Below, piece after piece: positions 8,727-17,110 of a DNA stretch of 64,000 nucleotides. The notes beneath the pieces were generated by a model. The model was not told the DNA's origin. It did no database searches and worked only from the letters and a program-made list of their open reading frames with translations. The translations under genes were made by a program, and so were the position numbers. Positions within the stretch are counted from its first letter, which is position 1. Every line of letters begins with the position of its first letter. The stretch lies in the NCBI GenBank assembly GCA_036655915.1, contig JAVVPE010000001.1:3606-67605 (forward strand). The letters run 5' to 3'. The stretch is from JAVWGW01 sp036655915 (GTDB lineage: Bacteria > Actinomycetota > Coriobacteriia > Coriobacteriales > Eggerthellaceae).

Positions 8727-9164
8727 TTAAAACGGGATGTCTTCGTCGTAGACCGAAGCATCAACCACCGGCGCGGCCGGTGCGGGTGCAGCAGAGGGTT
8801 GCATAGGCGCAGAAGCGTGCGAAGCGTTGTTGTCGCCACGGGCTGACATAAATTCAAGCTCGTCGACAATCACTTCCAACTTGCTGCGTTTTTGACCATC
8901 GCGTTCCCATTGGCTCCAGCGAAGCTTACCCTCAATCGAAACTTTCGTACCCTTAAGAAGATAGCGCGAAAGGCTTTCTGCTCGGGTGCCGAACATGGTG
9001 CAATCGATAAAGTTCGGGAAATCTTCCCATTCGCCTGTTTGCTGGTTTTTGCGACGGTCATTAACCGCTACGCCAAAGCCCAACACAGGCAAGCCACCTG
9101 CGGTTGAACGCAGTTCGGGGTCACGCGTTAAGTTGCCACTGATAATCACACGGTTGATACTCAT
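8727..9164 (-). CDS. ssb: Single-stranded DNA-binding protein
   Basis: Coats single-stranded DNA during replication and repair. The OB-fold domain (MSINRVIISGNLTRDPELR to about residue 105) is followed by a short Ala/Pro-rich linker and the acidic tip DEDIPF that recruits partner proteins. The protein has 145 residues. The start at 9164 is chosen because GAGGT lies 7 bp upstream and the protein then begins MSINRVII as in relatives; an earlier in-frame ATG at 9182 lacks support. It is the second gene of the rpsF operon. Confidence 0.97.
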   Translation of the reverse strand: MSINRVIISGNLTRDPELRSTAGGLPVLGFGVAVNDRRKNQQTGEWEDFPNFIDCTMFGTRAESLSRYLLKGTKVSIEGKLRWSQWERDGQKRSKLEVIVDELEFMSARGDNNASHASAPMQPSAAPAPAAPVVDASVYDEDIPF

Positions 9165-9219
9165 AAGTTCTACCTCTTTCATGCTTGGGGGAACGTGTCC
9201 CTCCGGTCCTTATATGCCT

Positions 9220-9513
9220 TTAATCGCGATCTTCACGGCGTACAATCATATGACGCTCAACGGCGTCGGCGATACGCAGTACACGATCGAATTCGGCAAT
9301 AGTTGCAGGATCGGCATGAAAATCAATAAGGGTGTAGTTACCATCGGTCAGACCGTTGATTTCATAGGCCAGTTTACGCTTGCCCCAATCCTCAACATTA
9401 TCGATCACACCATTGCCTTCGGCAATCGTGGTCTCAATACGTTTCATGGTTGCAATACGAGATTCTTCGTCGATAGACGGAGATACAAAAAATAAAAGTT
9501 CATAAGCCTTCAT
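9220..9513 (-). CDS. rpsF: Ribosomal protein bS6
   Basis: A 97-residue small-subunit protein that pairs with bS18 on the platform of the 30S particle. It begins MKAYELLFFVSPSIDEESR and ends with the HMIVRREDRD segment typical of the family. The ribosome binding site AAAGGAGGTGA is near-perfect, with its GGAGG 8 bp before the ATG. It is the first gene of the operon rpsF-ssb-rpsR-rplI; the ~200-bp leader upstream may carry translational feedback. Confidence 0.97.
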   Translation of the reverse strand: MKAYELLFFVSPSIDEESRIATMKRIETTIAEGNGVIDNVEDWGKRKLAYEINGLTDGNYTLIDFHADPATIAEFDRVLRIADAVERHMIVRREDRD

Positions 9514-9720
9514 CAGCTCACCTCCTTTGGACTTAACGGCTTCGGGCTGTTGAAGGCATTACCGAAGCAGGAAATTGCTCGGGTTAGCTTACCAGAGCCC
9601 CGCCCCCGACGCAAACCGCACCTGCCCAGCGCTTCACGTGGTGCCCACATCTTCCTTCGTTGACCTTTGCCGATCCCTTTATGCCTCCAGTATGGCAGAG
9701 CAACCTTACGGCGCACACGC
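9514..9720 (-). promoter_or_regulatory. Leader and promoter region of the rpsF operon
   Basis: This ~200-bp stretch before rpsF has no credible gene; a minus-strand open frame here has no family features. In many bacteria the rpsF leader carries an S6:S18-binding RNA motif with an exposed CCGA element. A CCGA is present on the minus strand inside a GC-rich, potentially structured stretch around 9570-9600, but I cannot confirm the fold by eye. Confidence 0.35.
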
Positions 9721-9755
9721 AAAAAGCTTCCACCGATTCGATGGAAGCTTACCGT
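9721..9755 (-). terminator. Terminator after the acidic hypothetical gene
   Basis: AAGCTTCCA and TGGAAGCTT form a perfect 9-bp stem with a 9-nt loop. On the minus strand it is followed by TTTTT. On the plus strand a GTTTTT lies a few bases away, so it may act in both directions. It separates the gene at 9813-10331 from the rpsF operon. Confidence 0.8.
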
Positions 9756-9812
9756 TTTTCATGCTAAATCTAACTTTTCCTTACAAAACCTTACGTAAAC
9801 CTTGCGCAGACC

Positions 9813-10331
9813 TTACAGCTCTTCGTCATCAACGGGGAAGTTGTCGTCGTTGGCCGCTTCAAAGGCTTCAGCTTCTTCTTCGGTGGGCTGTTTTAAGGCC
9901 GCCATGAAATTGGGGGATTCACCCACATAGGCAGGCTCGGCCTCAAACACCGGCACCTCTTCCTTTACTTCGTATAAATACCCTACGGCAACGCCCTGGT
10001 CTTCCCCGGCCAGGCCACCTTCGGCGATAATCGCATCTTTGGTGCCATCGTCGGTATCGATATAGCCGTCGTAGCAAAACGCATAGGCAAGAGCGCCGCG
10101 GGCACCCTCCACCGTTTTACGCGCAAAATCGAAGCATTCTTCCGCCGATTCGCCAGGGTGGCTTTCGATGAACAGGTTATCTTTCACCACCAGCGCGGTA
10201 AACGGCACCACTTCGGCACTGGCTTCCATTTTCGTGCGCGCTTCTTCCAAAACGTAGAGCAACACCTTTTCAAGCGTTTCATCTATTTCGGGAACCTCGG
10301 TATTTTCATTTTCCACAACGCGATCAGCCAT
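9813..10331 (-). CDS. Acidic conserved-type hypothetical protein
   Basis: A 172-residue, strongly acidic soluble protein that I do not recognise as a named family. It has no signal peptide or membrane segment. Residues 15-120 look like a folded alpha/beta domain (VVPFTALVVKDNLFIESHPG, AYAFCYDGYIDTDDG). The C-terminal ~35 residues are Glu/Asp-rich and probably disordered. AAAGGA 8 bp before ATG 10331 supports the start. It is a single-gene unit with its own downstream terminator. Its composition suggests a cytoplasmic protein, but no function can be assigned. Confidence 0.8.
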   Translation of the reverse strand: MADRVVENENTEVPEIDETLEKVLLYVLEEARTKMEASAEVVPFTALVVKDNLFIESHPGESAEECFDFARKTVEGARGALAYAFCYDGYIDTDDGTKDAIIAEGGLAGEDQGVAVGYLYEVKEEVPVFEAEPAYVGESPNFMAALKQPTEEEAEAFEAANDDNFPVDDEEL

Positions 10332-10484
10332 AGGTAATTCCTTTCAGCGTGAATGATTGCCTCTATTATGCCACAGCCAAATCCCCTTTTTTGAACTTCC
10401 CAAAAGCAACAAGCAACGGCACAAAAACAAACGCTCACCGTCACGCAAGCACCTCCCCGATCACCCCATCCCTCCCATAATCGC

Positions 10485-10562
10485 GGAATGGTGTAATTCA
10501 ACCTTTACTTTCACCTAGGAATGGTGCATATTGAAGATAGTTTTCACCTAGGAATGGTGCAT
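10485..10562 (+). repeat. Phased direct repeats upstream of DUF4143 ATPase no. 2
   Basis: TCACCTAGGAATGGTGCAT occurs twice exactly 33 bp apart, as part of a slightly longer identical unit (10509-10529 and 10542-10562). A partial copy, GGAATGGTG at 10485-10493, is a further 33 bp upstream. The last copy ends just before the ribosome binding site of the ATPase. A protein bound here would cover the promoter or the translation start. The core TCACCTnnnAATG resembles the repeat before ATPase no. 1. Confidence 0.88.
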
Positions 10563-10574
10563 GAAAGGATGAAA

Positions 10575-11924
10575 ATGCTTGAAAGAAAAGCCTATAAAGA
10601 ACTCCTGAACTGGAAAAATACGCAGCAAGGCCAGTCGGCTTTACTTATCGAAGGTGCCCGCCGTGTTGGTAAAAGCTTGCTCGCTGAAGAATTTGGGAAG
10701 CGTGAATACCGATCCTACCTGCTTATCGACTTTTCAAAAGCAGCTGAAGACGTTAAAAACCTCTTTCGCACGAAGCGTGAGGATCTGGACTCTTTTTTTT
10801 CCTTTTTGAGCGTCTACTACAACACAGCTTTTTATGAACGTGAAACCCTTCTTATTTTCGATGAAGTACAACTTTTCCCCGAGGCGCGTAGCTTTATTAA
10901 GCATTTGGTCGCAGATGGGCGCTATGATTATCTGGAAACGGGGTCGCTTATATCGATAAAAAGAAATGTTCAAGACATTCTTATACCTTCCGAAGAAGAA
11001 ACACTGGAACTAAACCCCTTCGACTTTGATGAATTTCTTTGGGCGATAGATGAGCGCGCCCTGGCAAACCTTTTGCGGGAAACGGCAGCATCCCTCACGC
11101 CCCTCCCCGTCTTGTTGCATCGCAAGGCTATGGAGCTTTTCCGCACGTACATCCTGGTGGGCGGGATGCCGCAGGCGGTCACTACCTATGCCGAATCGCT
11201 TGATTTTCTACGCGTCGATGCCGTAAAACAGCGCATTTTGACACTTTATCGCAACGATATAAAAAAATATGCAGGAGAAGACCAGGCGCGCGTGGGGGCG
11301 ATTCTTGATGATATACCCGCGCAACTTTCAACCCATGAGAAAAAATTCAAACTGGCATCATTGGAAAAGGGCGCCCGCAGCCGAACGTATGAAAATGCCT
11401 TTTTTTGGCTTGAAGATGCCCGCATCACCAATACCTGCTTTAACGCAACCGACCCCCACGTTGGCTTAAGTTTGTACAAAGAAAGCCCCCGCTTCAAATG
11501 CTATCTGGCCGATACGGGGCTGTTAAGCTCTCTGGTTTTTTCCGATAAAAAAACGCAGTCCGCGCAGCTCTATAAGGATATTTTGTTTGGCAAGCTGGAA
11601 ATAAACGAAGGCATGCTGATGGAAAACATGGTGGCGCAAATGCTGAAAGCCTCGGGGCATTCCCTGTATTTCTATTCACGCTATAGTAAAGAGGCGGCGG
11701 CCGACCGGATGGAAGTGGATTTTCTTATCACGCAGGAATTTCCCAAAACAAAAGTGTGCCCCATTGAAGTCAAATCCACGAAACGCTACGCCACCTCATC
11801 GTTAGACAAGTTCAAAGCGAAGTTCACATCACGCGTCGGCACGCAATATGTGTTACACACCCAAAACATCAAGAAGGAAGCTGGTCGAAATTACCTGCCT
11901 TTATATCTGACCCCCTATTTTTAA
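10575..11924 (+). CDS. DUF4143 AAA+ ATPase no. 2
   Basis: A 449-residue ATP-binding protein with Walker A GARRVGKS (residues 27-34), Walker B LLIFDEVQ (residues 92-99), the ILVGGMPQAV motif, and a C-terminal DUF4143 region containing a winged-helix-like segment. A PD-(D/E)XK-like pattern (EVDFLITQ ... PIEVKS) ends the protein; the fold is nuclease-like but cleavage is unproven. The start at ATG 10575 is preferred because GAAAGG lies 7 bp upstream and MLERKAYKELL matches relatives; earlier in-frame ATGs lie inside the repeat array. It is more divergent than ATPases 1 and 3, which resemble each other. It is transcribed against the local strand bias. Confidence 0.9.
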   Translation: MLERKAYKELLNWKNTQQGQSALLIEGARRVGKSLLAEEFGKREYRSYLLIDFSKAAEDVKNLFRTKREDLDSFFSFLSVYYNTAFYERETLLIFDEVQLFPEARSFIKHLVADGRYDYLETGSLISIKRNVQDILIPSEEETLELNPFDFDEFLWAIDERALANLLRETAASLTPLPVLLHRKAMELFRTYILVGGMPQAVTTYAESLDFLRVDAVKQRILTLYRNDIKKYAGEDQARVGAILDDIPAQLSTHEKKFKLASLEKGARSRTYENAFFWLEDARITNTCFNATDPHVGLSLYKESPRFKCYLADTGLLSSLVFSDKKTQSAQLYKDILFGKLEINEGMLMENMVAQMLKASGHSLYFYSRYSKEAAADRMEVDFLITQEFPKTKVCPIEVKSTKRYATSSLDKFKAKFTSRVGTQYVLHTQNIKKEAGRNYLPLYLTPYF

Positions 11925-11950
11925 TTGGTCGGGGTGCAGGGGGAAAGTTA

Positions 11951-12000
11951 TTGACATATACCAGTAACTTGCGATAGAGTGGAGATAATGGCATATGCCA
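11951..12000 (+). promoter_or_regulatory. Promoter with paired palindromic operators
   Basis: A good -35 TTGACA (11951-11956) is followed after 17 bp by ATAGAG (11974-11979). Two copies of TGRCATATRCCA are present: TGACATATACCA (11952-11963), overlapping the -35, and the perfect palindrome TGGCATATGCCA (11989-12000), just past the -10. Their centres are 37 bp apart. The arrangement fits repression by a dimeric regulator, perhaps the DUF134 protein encoded downstream. Confidence 0.6.
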
Positions 12001-12030
12001 ATAATCCCAAACGCTAAAGGAGCATCGGTT

Positions 12031-12432
12031 ATGAAAATTGCAGTGACATATGATGAAGGAAACATTTTCCAACATTTTGGGCACACCGAAAATTTCAAGA
12101 TTTACACCGTTGAAGACGGCAAGATAACGCACGCTGAAGTTGTCAACACACAGGGCAGCGGCCACGGCGCCTTGGGCGGATTTTTGGGCGGCCAGGATAT
12201 CGACACGCTGATTTGCGGCGGCATCGGTGGCGGCGCAAAAAACGTGCTGGCAGATGCCGGCATCAAGCTATTCGGCGGCGCTTCGGGATCATGTGATGAC
12301 GCGGTTGCGGCGCTGATTGCGGGTACCTTGGCTTATAATCCCGGTGCAGAGTGCGATCATCACGACCACGAACACGGCGATTGCGGGCAACACCACAGCG
12401 AAACGTGTGGAACCCAGCGCTGCGGCGAATAA
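12031..12432 (+). CDS. NifX/NifB-family iron-molybdenum cofactor-binding protein
   Basis: A 133-residue protein of the dinitrogenase iron-molybdenum cofactor biosynthesis family (COG1433). MKIAVTYDEGNIFQHFGHTE and the CGGIGGGA ... GASGSCDDAV segments are diagnostic. In organisms without nitrogenase these proteins are thought to carry or sense metal clusters. The C-terminus is rich in His and Cys (DHHDHEHGDCGQHH), a likely metal-binding tail. AAAGGAG 8 bp before ATG 12031 fixes the start. It is followed by the DUF134 regulator gene 48 bp downstream, a common pairing for this family, so the two probably form a metal- or redox-responsive operon. Confidence 0.9.
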   Translation: MKIAVTYDEGNIFQHFGHTENFKIYTVEDGKITHAEVVNTQGSGHGALGGFLGGQDIDTLICGGIGGGAKNVLADAGIKLFGGASGSCDDAVAALIAGTLAYNPGAECDHHDHEHGDCGQHHSETCGTQRCGE

Positions 12433-12480
12433 AAAGAGGAAGCCTGGGTTTAGGCAGTAGTATCTTGGAAGGTGAAACGT

Positions 12481-12891
12481 ATGGCACGACCACGCAAATG
12501 CCGCAAAATATGCGGTATGCCCCACACGACAGATTTCGGCCCGCGCGGCGCCTGCCAGCAGGTCGCATCCATCGTTATGAGCATCGATGAATACGAAACC
12601 ATTCGCCTTATCGATCTGGAAGGCTTAAACCAGGAAGAAGCTGCCGCACAAATGGATGTGGCACGATCCACCATCCAAACCATTTACAACACGGCACGTA
12701 ACAAAATTGCACAATGCCTGGTAAAGGGCATTCATTTACGCATAGAGGGCGGCGATATCGAAGTGTGCGACCAAAGCCGACCCTGCCCACGCGCCACCCC
12801 CTGCACCCATCACCGCTGCTGCGGCACCTCGAAAGCGGCTGTACCTTCGGGCGCGCCGAGCAGCGCACCGGCTTCCCCGCCAGCACCCTAG
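12481..12891 (+). CDS. DUF134 family DNA-binding regulator
   Basis: A 136-residue protein of the DUF134/COG1342 family. It starts MARPRKCRKICGMP and has a sigma-like helix-turn-helix (LNQEEAAAQMDVARSTIQTIYNTARNKIA, about residues 48-76). The N-terminal Cys residues and a Cys/His cluster near residues 96-117 suggest metal or cluster binding. The last ~20 residues are Ala/Ser/Pro-rich. GGAAGG lies 8 bp before ATG 12481; an in-frame GTG 9 bp upstream is less likely. It is co-oriented with the NifX-like gene and is the best candidate to bind the operators at 11952-12000. Confidence 0.88.
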   Translation: MARPRKCRKICGMPHTTDFGPRGACQQVASIVMSIDEYETIRLIDLEGLNQEEAAAQMDVARSTIQTIYNTARNKIAQCLVKGIHLRIEGGDIEVCDQSRPCPRATPCTHHRCCGTSKAAVPSGAPSSAPASPPAP

Positions 12892-12894
12892 AGA

Positions 12895-12927
12895 CCCGTG
12901 CTACCAACGCTTTGCTGGTAGCACGGG
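12895..12927. terminator. Strong hairpin between convergent genes
   Basis: CCCGTGCTACCA (12895-12906) pairs perfectly with TGGTAGCACGGG (12916-12927) over a 9-nt loop. It sits between the converging DUF134 and YhcH genes. No T-tract follows on either strand, so it may be a weak or Rho-assisted terminator or an mRNA-stabilising hairpin. Confidence 0.6.
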
Positions 12928-12941
12928 GTAACAAGGGCGCG

Positions 12942-13397
12942 CTACACGCGCACCTTCACCACAATTTTTCGCACCTGGCAGGCTGCCTTACCCACACACC
13001 CCGGCTTGTGCGCATCTTCCGGTGCCACAACCACCACATCTCCCGCTTCCATGCGAATTTCGCTACAGAAAGCAGGCGTTTTGTAGAGGCCAAAATCGCT
13101 CGCCGCATCAAAGGGAGCAGCCTCCTCAAGCCCCACGAGCGGTGCGTAGTAAAACGATTCCTCGCCAGAAACAAGGTATTGCACATCAAAATACTGCCTA
13201 TGAGCCTCAAGCTCTTTATCACTCGCTGGCACCGTTTCGTATTCCTGCACGTTTGCAAACACATCGTCGCCCTCAATTTCGACGCGCCCCACAGGCAGGT
13301 TTGCCACATCAGCTGTGCGCAAAAACGCATAGGCCGCACACAAGCGCCTGCTTACATAATCGTTTTTTTCCGCCATTTCCAAGTGCGCAACAAGCAT
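12942..13397 (-). CDS. YhcH/YjgK/YiaL family protein
   Basis: A 151-residue cupin-fold protein of the YhcH/YjgK/YiaL (DUF386) family, some members of which act on sugars or sialic acids as anomerases. Family features are AHRQYFDVQYLVSGEE, the AGDVVVVAPEDAHKPGC metal-binding His segment, and a C-terminal VRKIVVKV strand. The start at ATG 13397 is chosen because it matches the family length and AAGGG lies upstream; an in-frame start 81 bp further up would add an implausible Lys-rich leader. No sugar genes lie nearby, so the substrate is open. It is a single gene converging with the DUF134 gene. Confidence 0.9.
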   Translation of the reverse strand: MLVAHLEMAEKNDYVSRRLCAAYAFLRTADVANLPVGRVEIEGDDVFANVQEYETVPASDKELEAHRQYFDVQYLVSGEESFYYAPLVGLEEAAPFDAASDFGLYKTPAFCSEIRMEAGDVVVVAPEDAHKPGCVGKAACQVRKIVVKVRV

Positions 13398-13648
13398 GGT
13401 TGTTCCCTTCGTCTGTTTCTTCTTTTCCGAGGCGGCAGTATACGCCTCCTTATGCACCACTGCACCCCACAACGCCAATTTTCAAGCATCGCTCAAGCAA
13501 CCTTCGATTTCAAAGTTTTAAAAGCTCGAAAACGCGCTTTTGTGGTGCACTCAAGTGCTTCCTCCTCTTGCACTGCGAGCAGGAATCGTCCAAACTAAAC
13601 ACAGCGCTTAATCTGATACAAGCATATGCTGCCAAAAAAGGGGGGTAC

Positions 13649-15082
13649 GTGCAGTCGGTTGCGAAGCGAAATAAAAAAGTACATTCTGCAGCTCGTCCAA
13701 AAAATCGTCTGTGCTACTTTGGAATCGTAGCACCCTTCGTCTGGTTTCATTGGATCAACACCTGCAATGTTCAGCTTGCCTGGGAATACCCTTGGCAAAT
13801 CACCTACCTTGCCCTCGCTCTCTCTCTGATTACTATCGTGTTCATCCAGCTTGTTTTTCGCAGATGGGCAGGAAAAGACTACGCTGAACGGCTGTGCAGA
13901 CTGCCCCTTTCTGCCCTGGATTGGGGGTGTGCCGCTGCCATGGCGTGCGCATGCCCGCTGGTGGCTTTCGCACCCTTTTCCCCCTTTGGTGAAGGCATCG
14001 CGGTGCTTGCAACCATTATGGGAGGTATGGCCTTGGGGTGGGCTTATGTCCGGTGGGGGATGTTTTACGCGAAAACAGACACGCGACACATGATTCTCTT
14101 TTTGTTCACAGCCTCTTTGTGCTGGCCGCTGATGGAAGTGGTACTGAACATGGCAGCGCTCACCCTCAGCTGTTTTTTTGCCGCAGCCATGCCGCTTTTA
14201 GGGGTCGGAGCCCTTCATCGCTCGTATAATGACCCCCCAAAAACTTCCACCGTTATACGCCATTTCCAACCAGATAATCTTATTGCCATGTGGAAAGTAT
14301 GGGTCGTTATTATTGCGCTGAGCCTAGTCACTTCTGTCTTCATCGCATCAGCTGTCATGTTTTCGACGCTTGATGGCACCATATTCAATCTAGCAAAAAG
14401 CTGCCTGACCGCGATTTTATGCGCAGGAATTTTAGTATGGGCGCTCAAAACAAACCTTCCTTTTGATTTTCCCCTTTCCTGGCGGTTGGTGATGTTTGCC
14501 CTTGGCGGCGGGCTGGTCTTGATTGCGGTCGAACCAAGCATGGTGCTGGCTGGTGTCTTTTTTCGCGTTGCGCCCGGTATCTTGATCCCCATGACCTGGA
14601 TAACGGTATGCGATATTGCTCGGCATTCAGATACCCATCGCTGTACTATCGTTGGCCTGGGCTTGTGCGCCTATAGCTTGCCATCGTTTTTAGGAGTCAT
14701 CGTTTACGATTCTCTCGCTGGTATAGTCGATGTACAGGTCATGGGAACCCTTCTTTTATTCCTGCTTTTCATTGTCTTGGGTCTTTGCCTTGAAACGCGA
14801 GATCCCGATATTCGCCATATTTTTGAAGATTTAAGAGAACCGCTACGCCTTCCCTCCGATTTTGAAACAATCAACGATCGTTGTTGCTACATTGGACAAC
14901 AGCACGCGCTTACTTCGCGCGAAATCGAAGTGATGCAAATGGTTTGTAAAGGTCGTTCACGAACATTTATCGCCGAAACACTCTTCATTTCGGAAAACAC
15001 GGTAAAATCTCACGTAAGCCGTATTTACACAAAGCTCAACATCCACAGGAAAGAAGAGCTGCAAAAACTCATAGGATCCTAG
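13649..15082 (+). CDS. LuxR-type regulator with multi-pass membrane sensor domain
   Basis: A 477-residue regulator with about 12 hydrophobic segments (residues ~20-390) followed by a LuxR-type helix-turn-helix (LTSREIEVMQMVCKGRSRTFIAE ... ISENTVKSHVSRIYTKL). The GTG at 13649 is proposed as start because a run of six G residues precedes it and the first membrane segment follows soon after; the in-frame extension back to 13022 lies antisense to the YhcH gene and is not credible. Such proteins are abundant in Eggerthellaceae, where they neighbour and probably control respiratory flavin reductases. Here the reductase gene follows 143 bp downstream. The sensed signal is unknown. Confidence 0.9.
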   Translation: MQSVAKRNKKVHSAARPKNRLCYFGIVAPFVWFHWINTCNVQLAWEYPWQITYLALALSLITIVFIQLVFRRWAGKDYAERLCRLPLSALDWGCAAAMACACPLVAFAPFSPFGEGIAVLATIMGGMALGWAYVRWGMFYAKTDTRHMILFLFTASLCWPLMEVVLNMAALTLSCFFAAAMPLLGVGALHRSYNDPPKTSTVIRHFQPDNLIAMWKVWVVIIALSLVTSVFIASAVMFSTLDGTIFNLAKSCLTAILCAGILVWALKTNLPFDFPLSWRLVMFALGGGLVLIAVEPSMVLAGVFFRVAPGILIPMTWITVCDIARHSDTHRCTIVGLGLCAYSLPSFLGVIVYDSLAGIVDVQVMGTLLLFLLFIVLGLCLETRDPDIRHIFEDLREPLRLPSDFETINDRCCYIGQQHALTSREIEVMQMVCKGRSRTFIAETLFISENTVKSHVSRIYTKLNIHRKEELQKLIGS

Positions 15083-15225
15083 CAAAAACACTTAAAACCA
15101 CCCTTTATGTCCTATACCTTCACCCCGTTTGGACGATTTTTTGCCCTTCAAGAGACGGCAGTCTGGTATTCGTTGGCTCTAAGAAGAGCTCGCGTTTATG
15201 AAAATTTCGAAGGGGAGGAATCATC

Positions 15226-16821
15226 ATGCAAGAACCGATTATGCAAAACCGAAGAACTTTTTTGAAATCTGCCGGCATCACCGCTGCAGCAGCGGCCGCA
15301 TTTACTCTTGCGGGCTGCTCAAGTCCTGGCAAGTCAACAACCAGCAATGTTTCATGGGAAAAAGAATACGACATCATTGTGGTTGGCGCAGGCATTGCCG
15401 GCCTTGCGGCGGCAGCAACCGTTGCGAAAGAAGGTAACGGGGCCACATGCTTGTTAATCGAAAAAGAAGCCGCGCCAAATGGCAACAGTCCGTTTTGCAT
15501 GGGTGCAACACTGTGCTCTGAAAAACCGGACGAATTTTTGACATACCTTAAAAATCTTTCAGGCGGAAGCACCCCCGACGATGTTCTCGAAGCATGCGCT
15601 GCCGGCATGGCTGAAAATTACGAATGGCTCATATCTTTGGGCGCTAACGAAGGTGACCTTGTTAAATCTGTTATGGAAGTTGCCGAAGCTACTGAATACC
15701 CCGAATTTAATATAAAAGGGGCCGCCAGTAATGCCATGTTTACCGGCAAAGCGGGGGGACCAAAGCACGTGCATACGTTTTTACTCGATGTGGTAAACCA
15801 ACATTCAGATGTAGTGACCTACCTTACTTCCACACCGCTTGAAGCCTTGGTTCAGGATGCCACCACCCAAGCTGTTTTGGGCGTTGTCGCAAAAGGTAAG
15901 AATTATCGAGCCAAAAAAGGCGTGATTATGTGCTGCGGTGGTTTTGAAAGCGACCCCAACATGCTTGCTACTTACACCGGAGTTCGCGCCTATCCCCTTG
16001 CCGGCAAAGCGAATACCGGTGATGGACATCGCGCGTGCCAAAATGCTGGTGCTGACATGTGGCACATGACTTCAGGCGCCCAATACTGGATGGCCGTGCG
16101 CGATCTAAAGAATACGAAGCATCTTTCAAACCAATGGTTCTTCAACAACAAAAGGTGGGGCATCACTGTTGGCCTGAATGGTCGTCGCTTCTACCAGGAC
16201 TGGGACGGTTGCGCTGTTCCTAACCCCTACGACCGTCAACCCTACGCCATAGGAGGCGCCGATTTAACCCTCGGCGTAGGATTCCGCCACGGCATCACCC
16301 AATTTGGCGGCAACTGGGCGCATCTACCCTTCCCGGAAAAGGCTTGGTATATTTTTGATGCACAAGGGTTGGCAAGCGGTGCGATTCCCCCCGAAACATC
16401 AAGCGACCCGGTGAAAGACGGCTGGGCTTATACAGCAAATACCCTCGAAGAATTGGCCGGCCTTATCAAAGTTCCTGTCAACGAACTGACTCACACCGTC
16501 AGTGTCTGGAATGAATTTTGTGATGCGGGAGAAGACAAAGCATTTTATCGCCCCGCAGCAGCACTAGTCAAAGTTGCCGAAGGGCCTTTTTATGCGGCGC
16601 TGTGCGTACCCACCATGCTCAACACCGACGGCGGTCCGGTTCGTTCAGCAGCCGGAGAAATTCTTGACGTAGAAGGCAATCCTATAGCGGGTCTGTATTC
16701 TTCCGGTGAATTTGGGTCGATCTGGGGTCACCTATACCAGGGCGGCGGCAACGTTGGTGAATGCCAAGCATTTGGTCGTATCTCAGTACGCAGTGCGCTC
16801 GCACGCGAGGTGAAGGCATAA
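15226..16821 (+). CDS. Tat-exported FAD-dependent fumarate reductase-like flavoprotein
   Basis: A 531-residue FAD-binding oxidoreductase of the fumarate reductase/flavocytochrome c family. The N-terminus carries a twin-arginine motif NRRTFLKS, a hydrophobic stretch and a lipobox LAGC, so it is probably exported folded and lipid-anchored. The FAD site is IIVVGAGIAGLAAAATVA near residue 49, and the C-terminus has the flavin-contacting GLYSSGEFGS ... YQGGGNVGE motifs. No CxxCH haem site is present, so electrons must come from another protein; no partner lies nearby. GGGGAGG 7 bp upstream supports ATG 15226. The electron acceptor cannot be told from sequence; relatives reduce fumarate, urocanate, catechols or drugs. 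The adjacent LuxR protein is its likely regulator. Confidence 0.92.
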   Translation: MQEPIMQNRRTFLKSAGITAAAAAAFTLAGCSSPGKSTTSNVSWEKEYDIIVVGAGIAGLAAAATVAKEGNGATCLLIEKEAAPNGNSPFCMGATLCSEKPDEFLTYLKNLSGGSTPDDVLEACAAGMAENYEWLISLGANEGDLVKSVMEVAEATEYPEFNIKGAASNAMFTGKAGGPKHVHTFLLDVVNQHSDVVTYLTSTPLEALVQDATTQAVLGVVAKGKNYRAKKGVIMCCGGFESDPNMLATYTGVRAYPLAGKANTGDGHRACQNAGADMWHMTSGAQYWMAVRDLKNTKHLSNQWFFNNKRWGITVGLNGRRFYQDWDGCAVPNPYDRQPYAIGGADLTLGVGFRHGITQFGGNWAHLPFPEKAWYIFDAQGLASGAIPPETSSDPVKDGWAYTANTLEELAGLIKVPVNELTHTVSVWNEFCDAGEDKAFYRPAAALVKVAEGPFYAALCVPTMLNTDGGPVRSAAGEILDVEGNPIAGLYSSGEFGSIWGHLYQGGGNVGECQAFGRISVRSALAREVKA

Positions 16822-16874
16822 TTCATCCGCTAAGTAGAGTGCTTGCATTTCTTTGAGGAATTGCACTATCTCTC

Positions 16875-16912
16875 ACAAAGTCGTCCTGGTTTTCCGGGGC
16901 GACTTTGTCTTT
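16875..16912 (+). terminator. Terminator after the flavin reductase gene
   Basis: ACAAAGTCG and CGACTTTGT form a perfect 9-bp stem, extendable by GG/CC pairs towards the loop, followed by CTTTT. The remaining space up to topB (to 17110) is AT-rich and shows no credible gene. Confidence 0.75.
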
Positions 16913-17110
16913 TGAAGAAGAAGGTAATAAAGATTTGCCAGCACACCGAAGCTATCTTTTTGGATTATACTTCTTAATTCATTACAATTTTATCGTGCGC
17001 ACTACAGCCAAACGCTATCTAAGCTCAACGATAGATTTGTCTACTGCTTTTTGTCAAAATTCGTGCTCGTGCGCCCTCTTTGCGGCGCGCGCCAACGCAA
17101 AGGACTGCCC

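Noticed and set aside
9513..9722. Minus-strand open frame upstream of rpsF
   Set aside because: Arg/Gly-rich chance translation of the leader region, overlapping the rpsF start.
13022..13648. N-terminal 209-codon extension of the LuxR frame
   Set aside because: It is antisense to the YhcH-family gene, low-complexity in composition, and not found in this type of LuxR protein; GTG 13649 gives a normal start.
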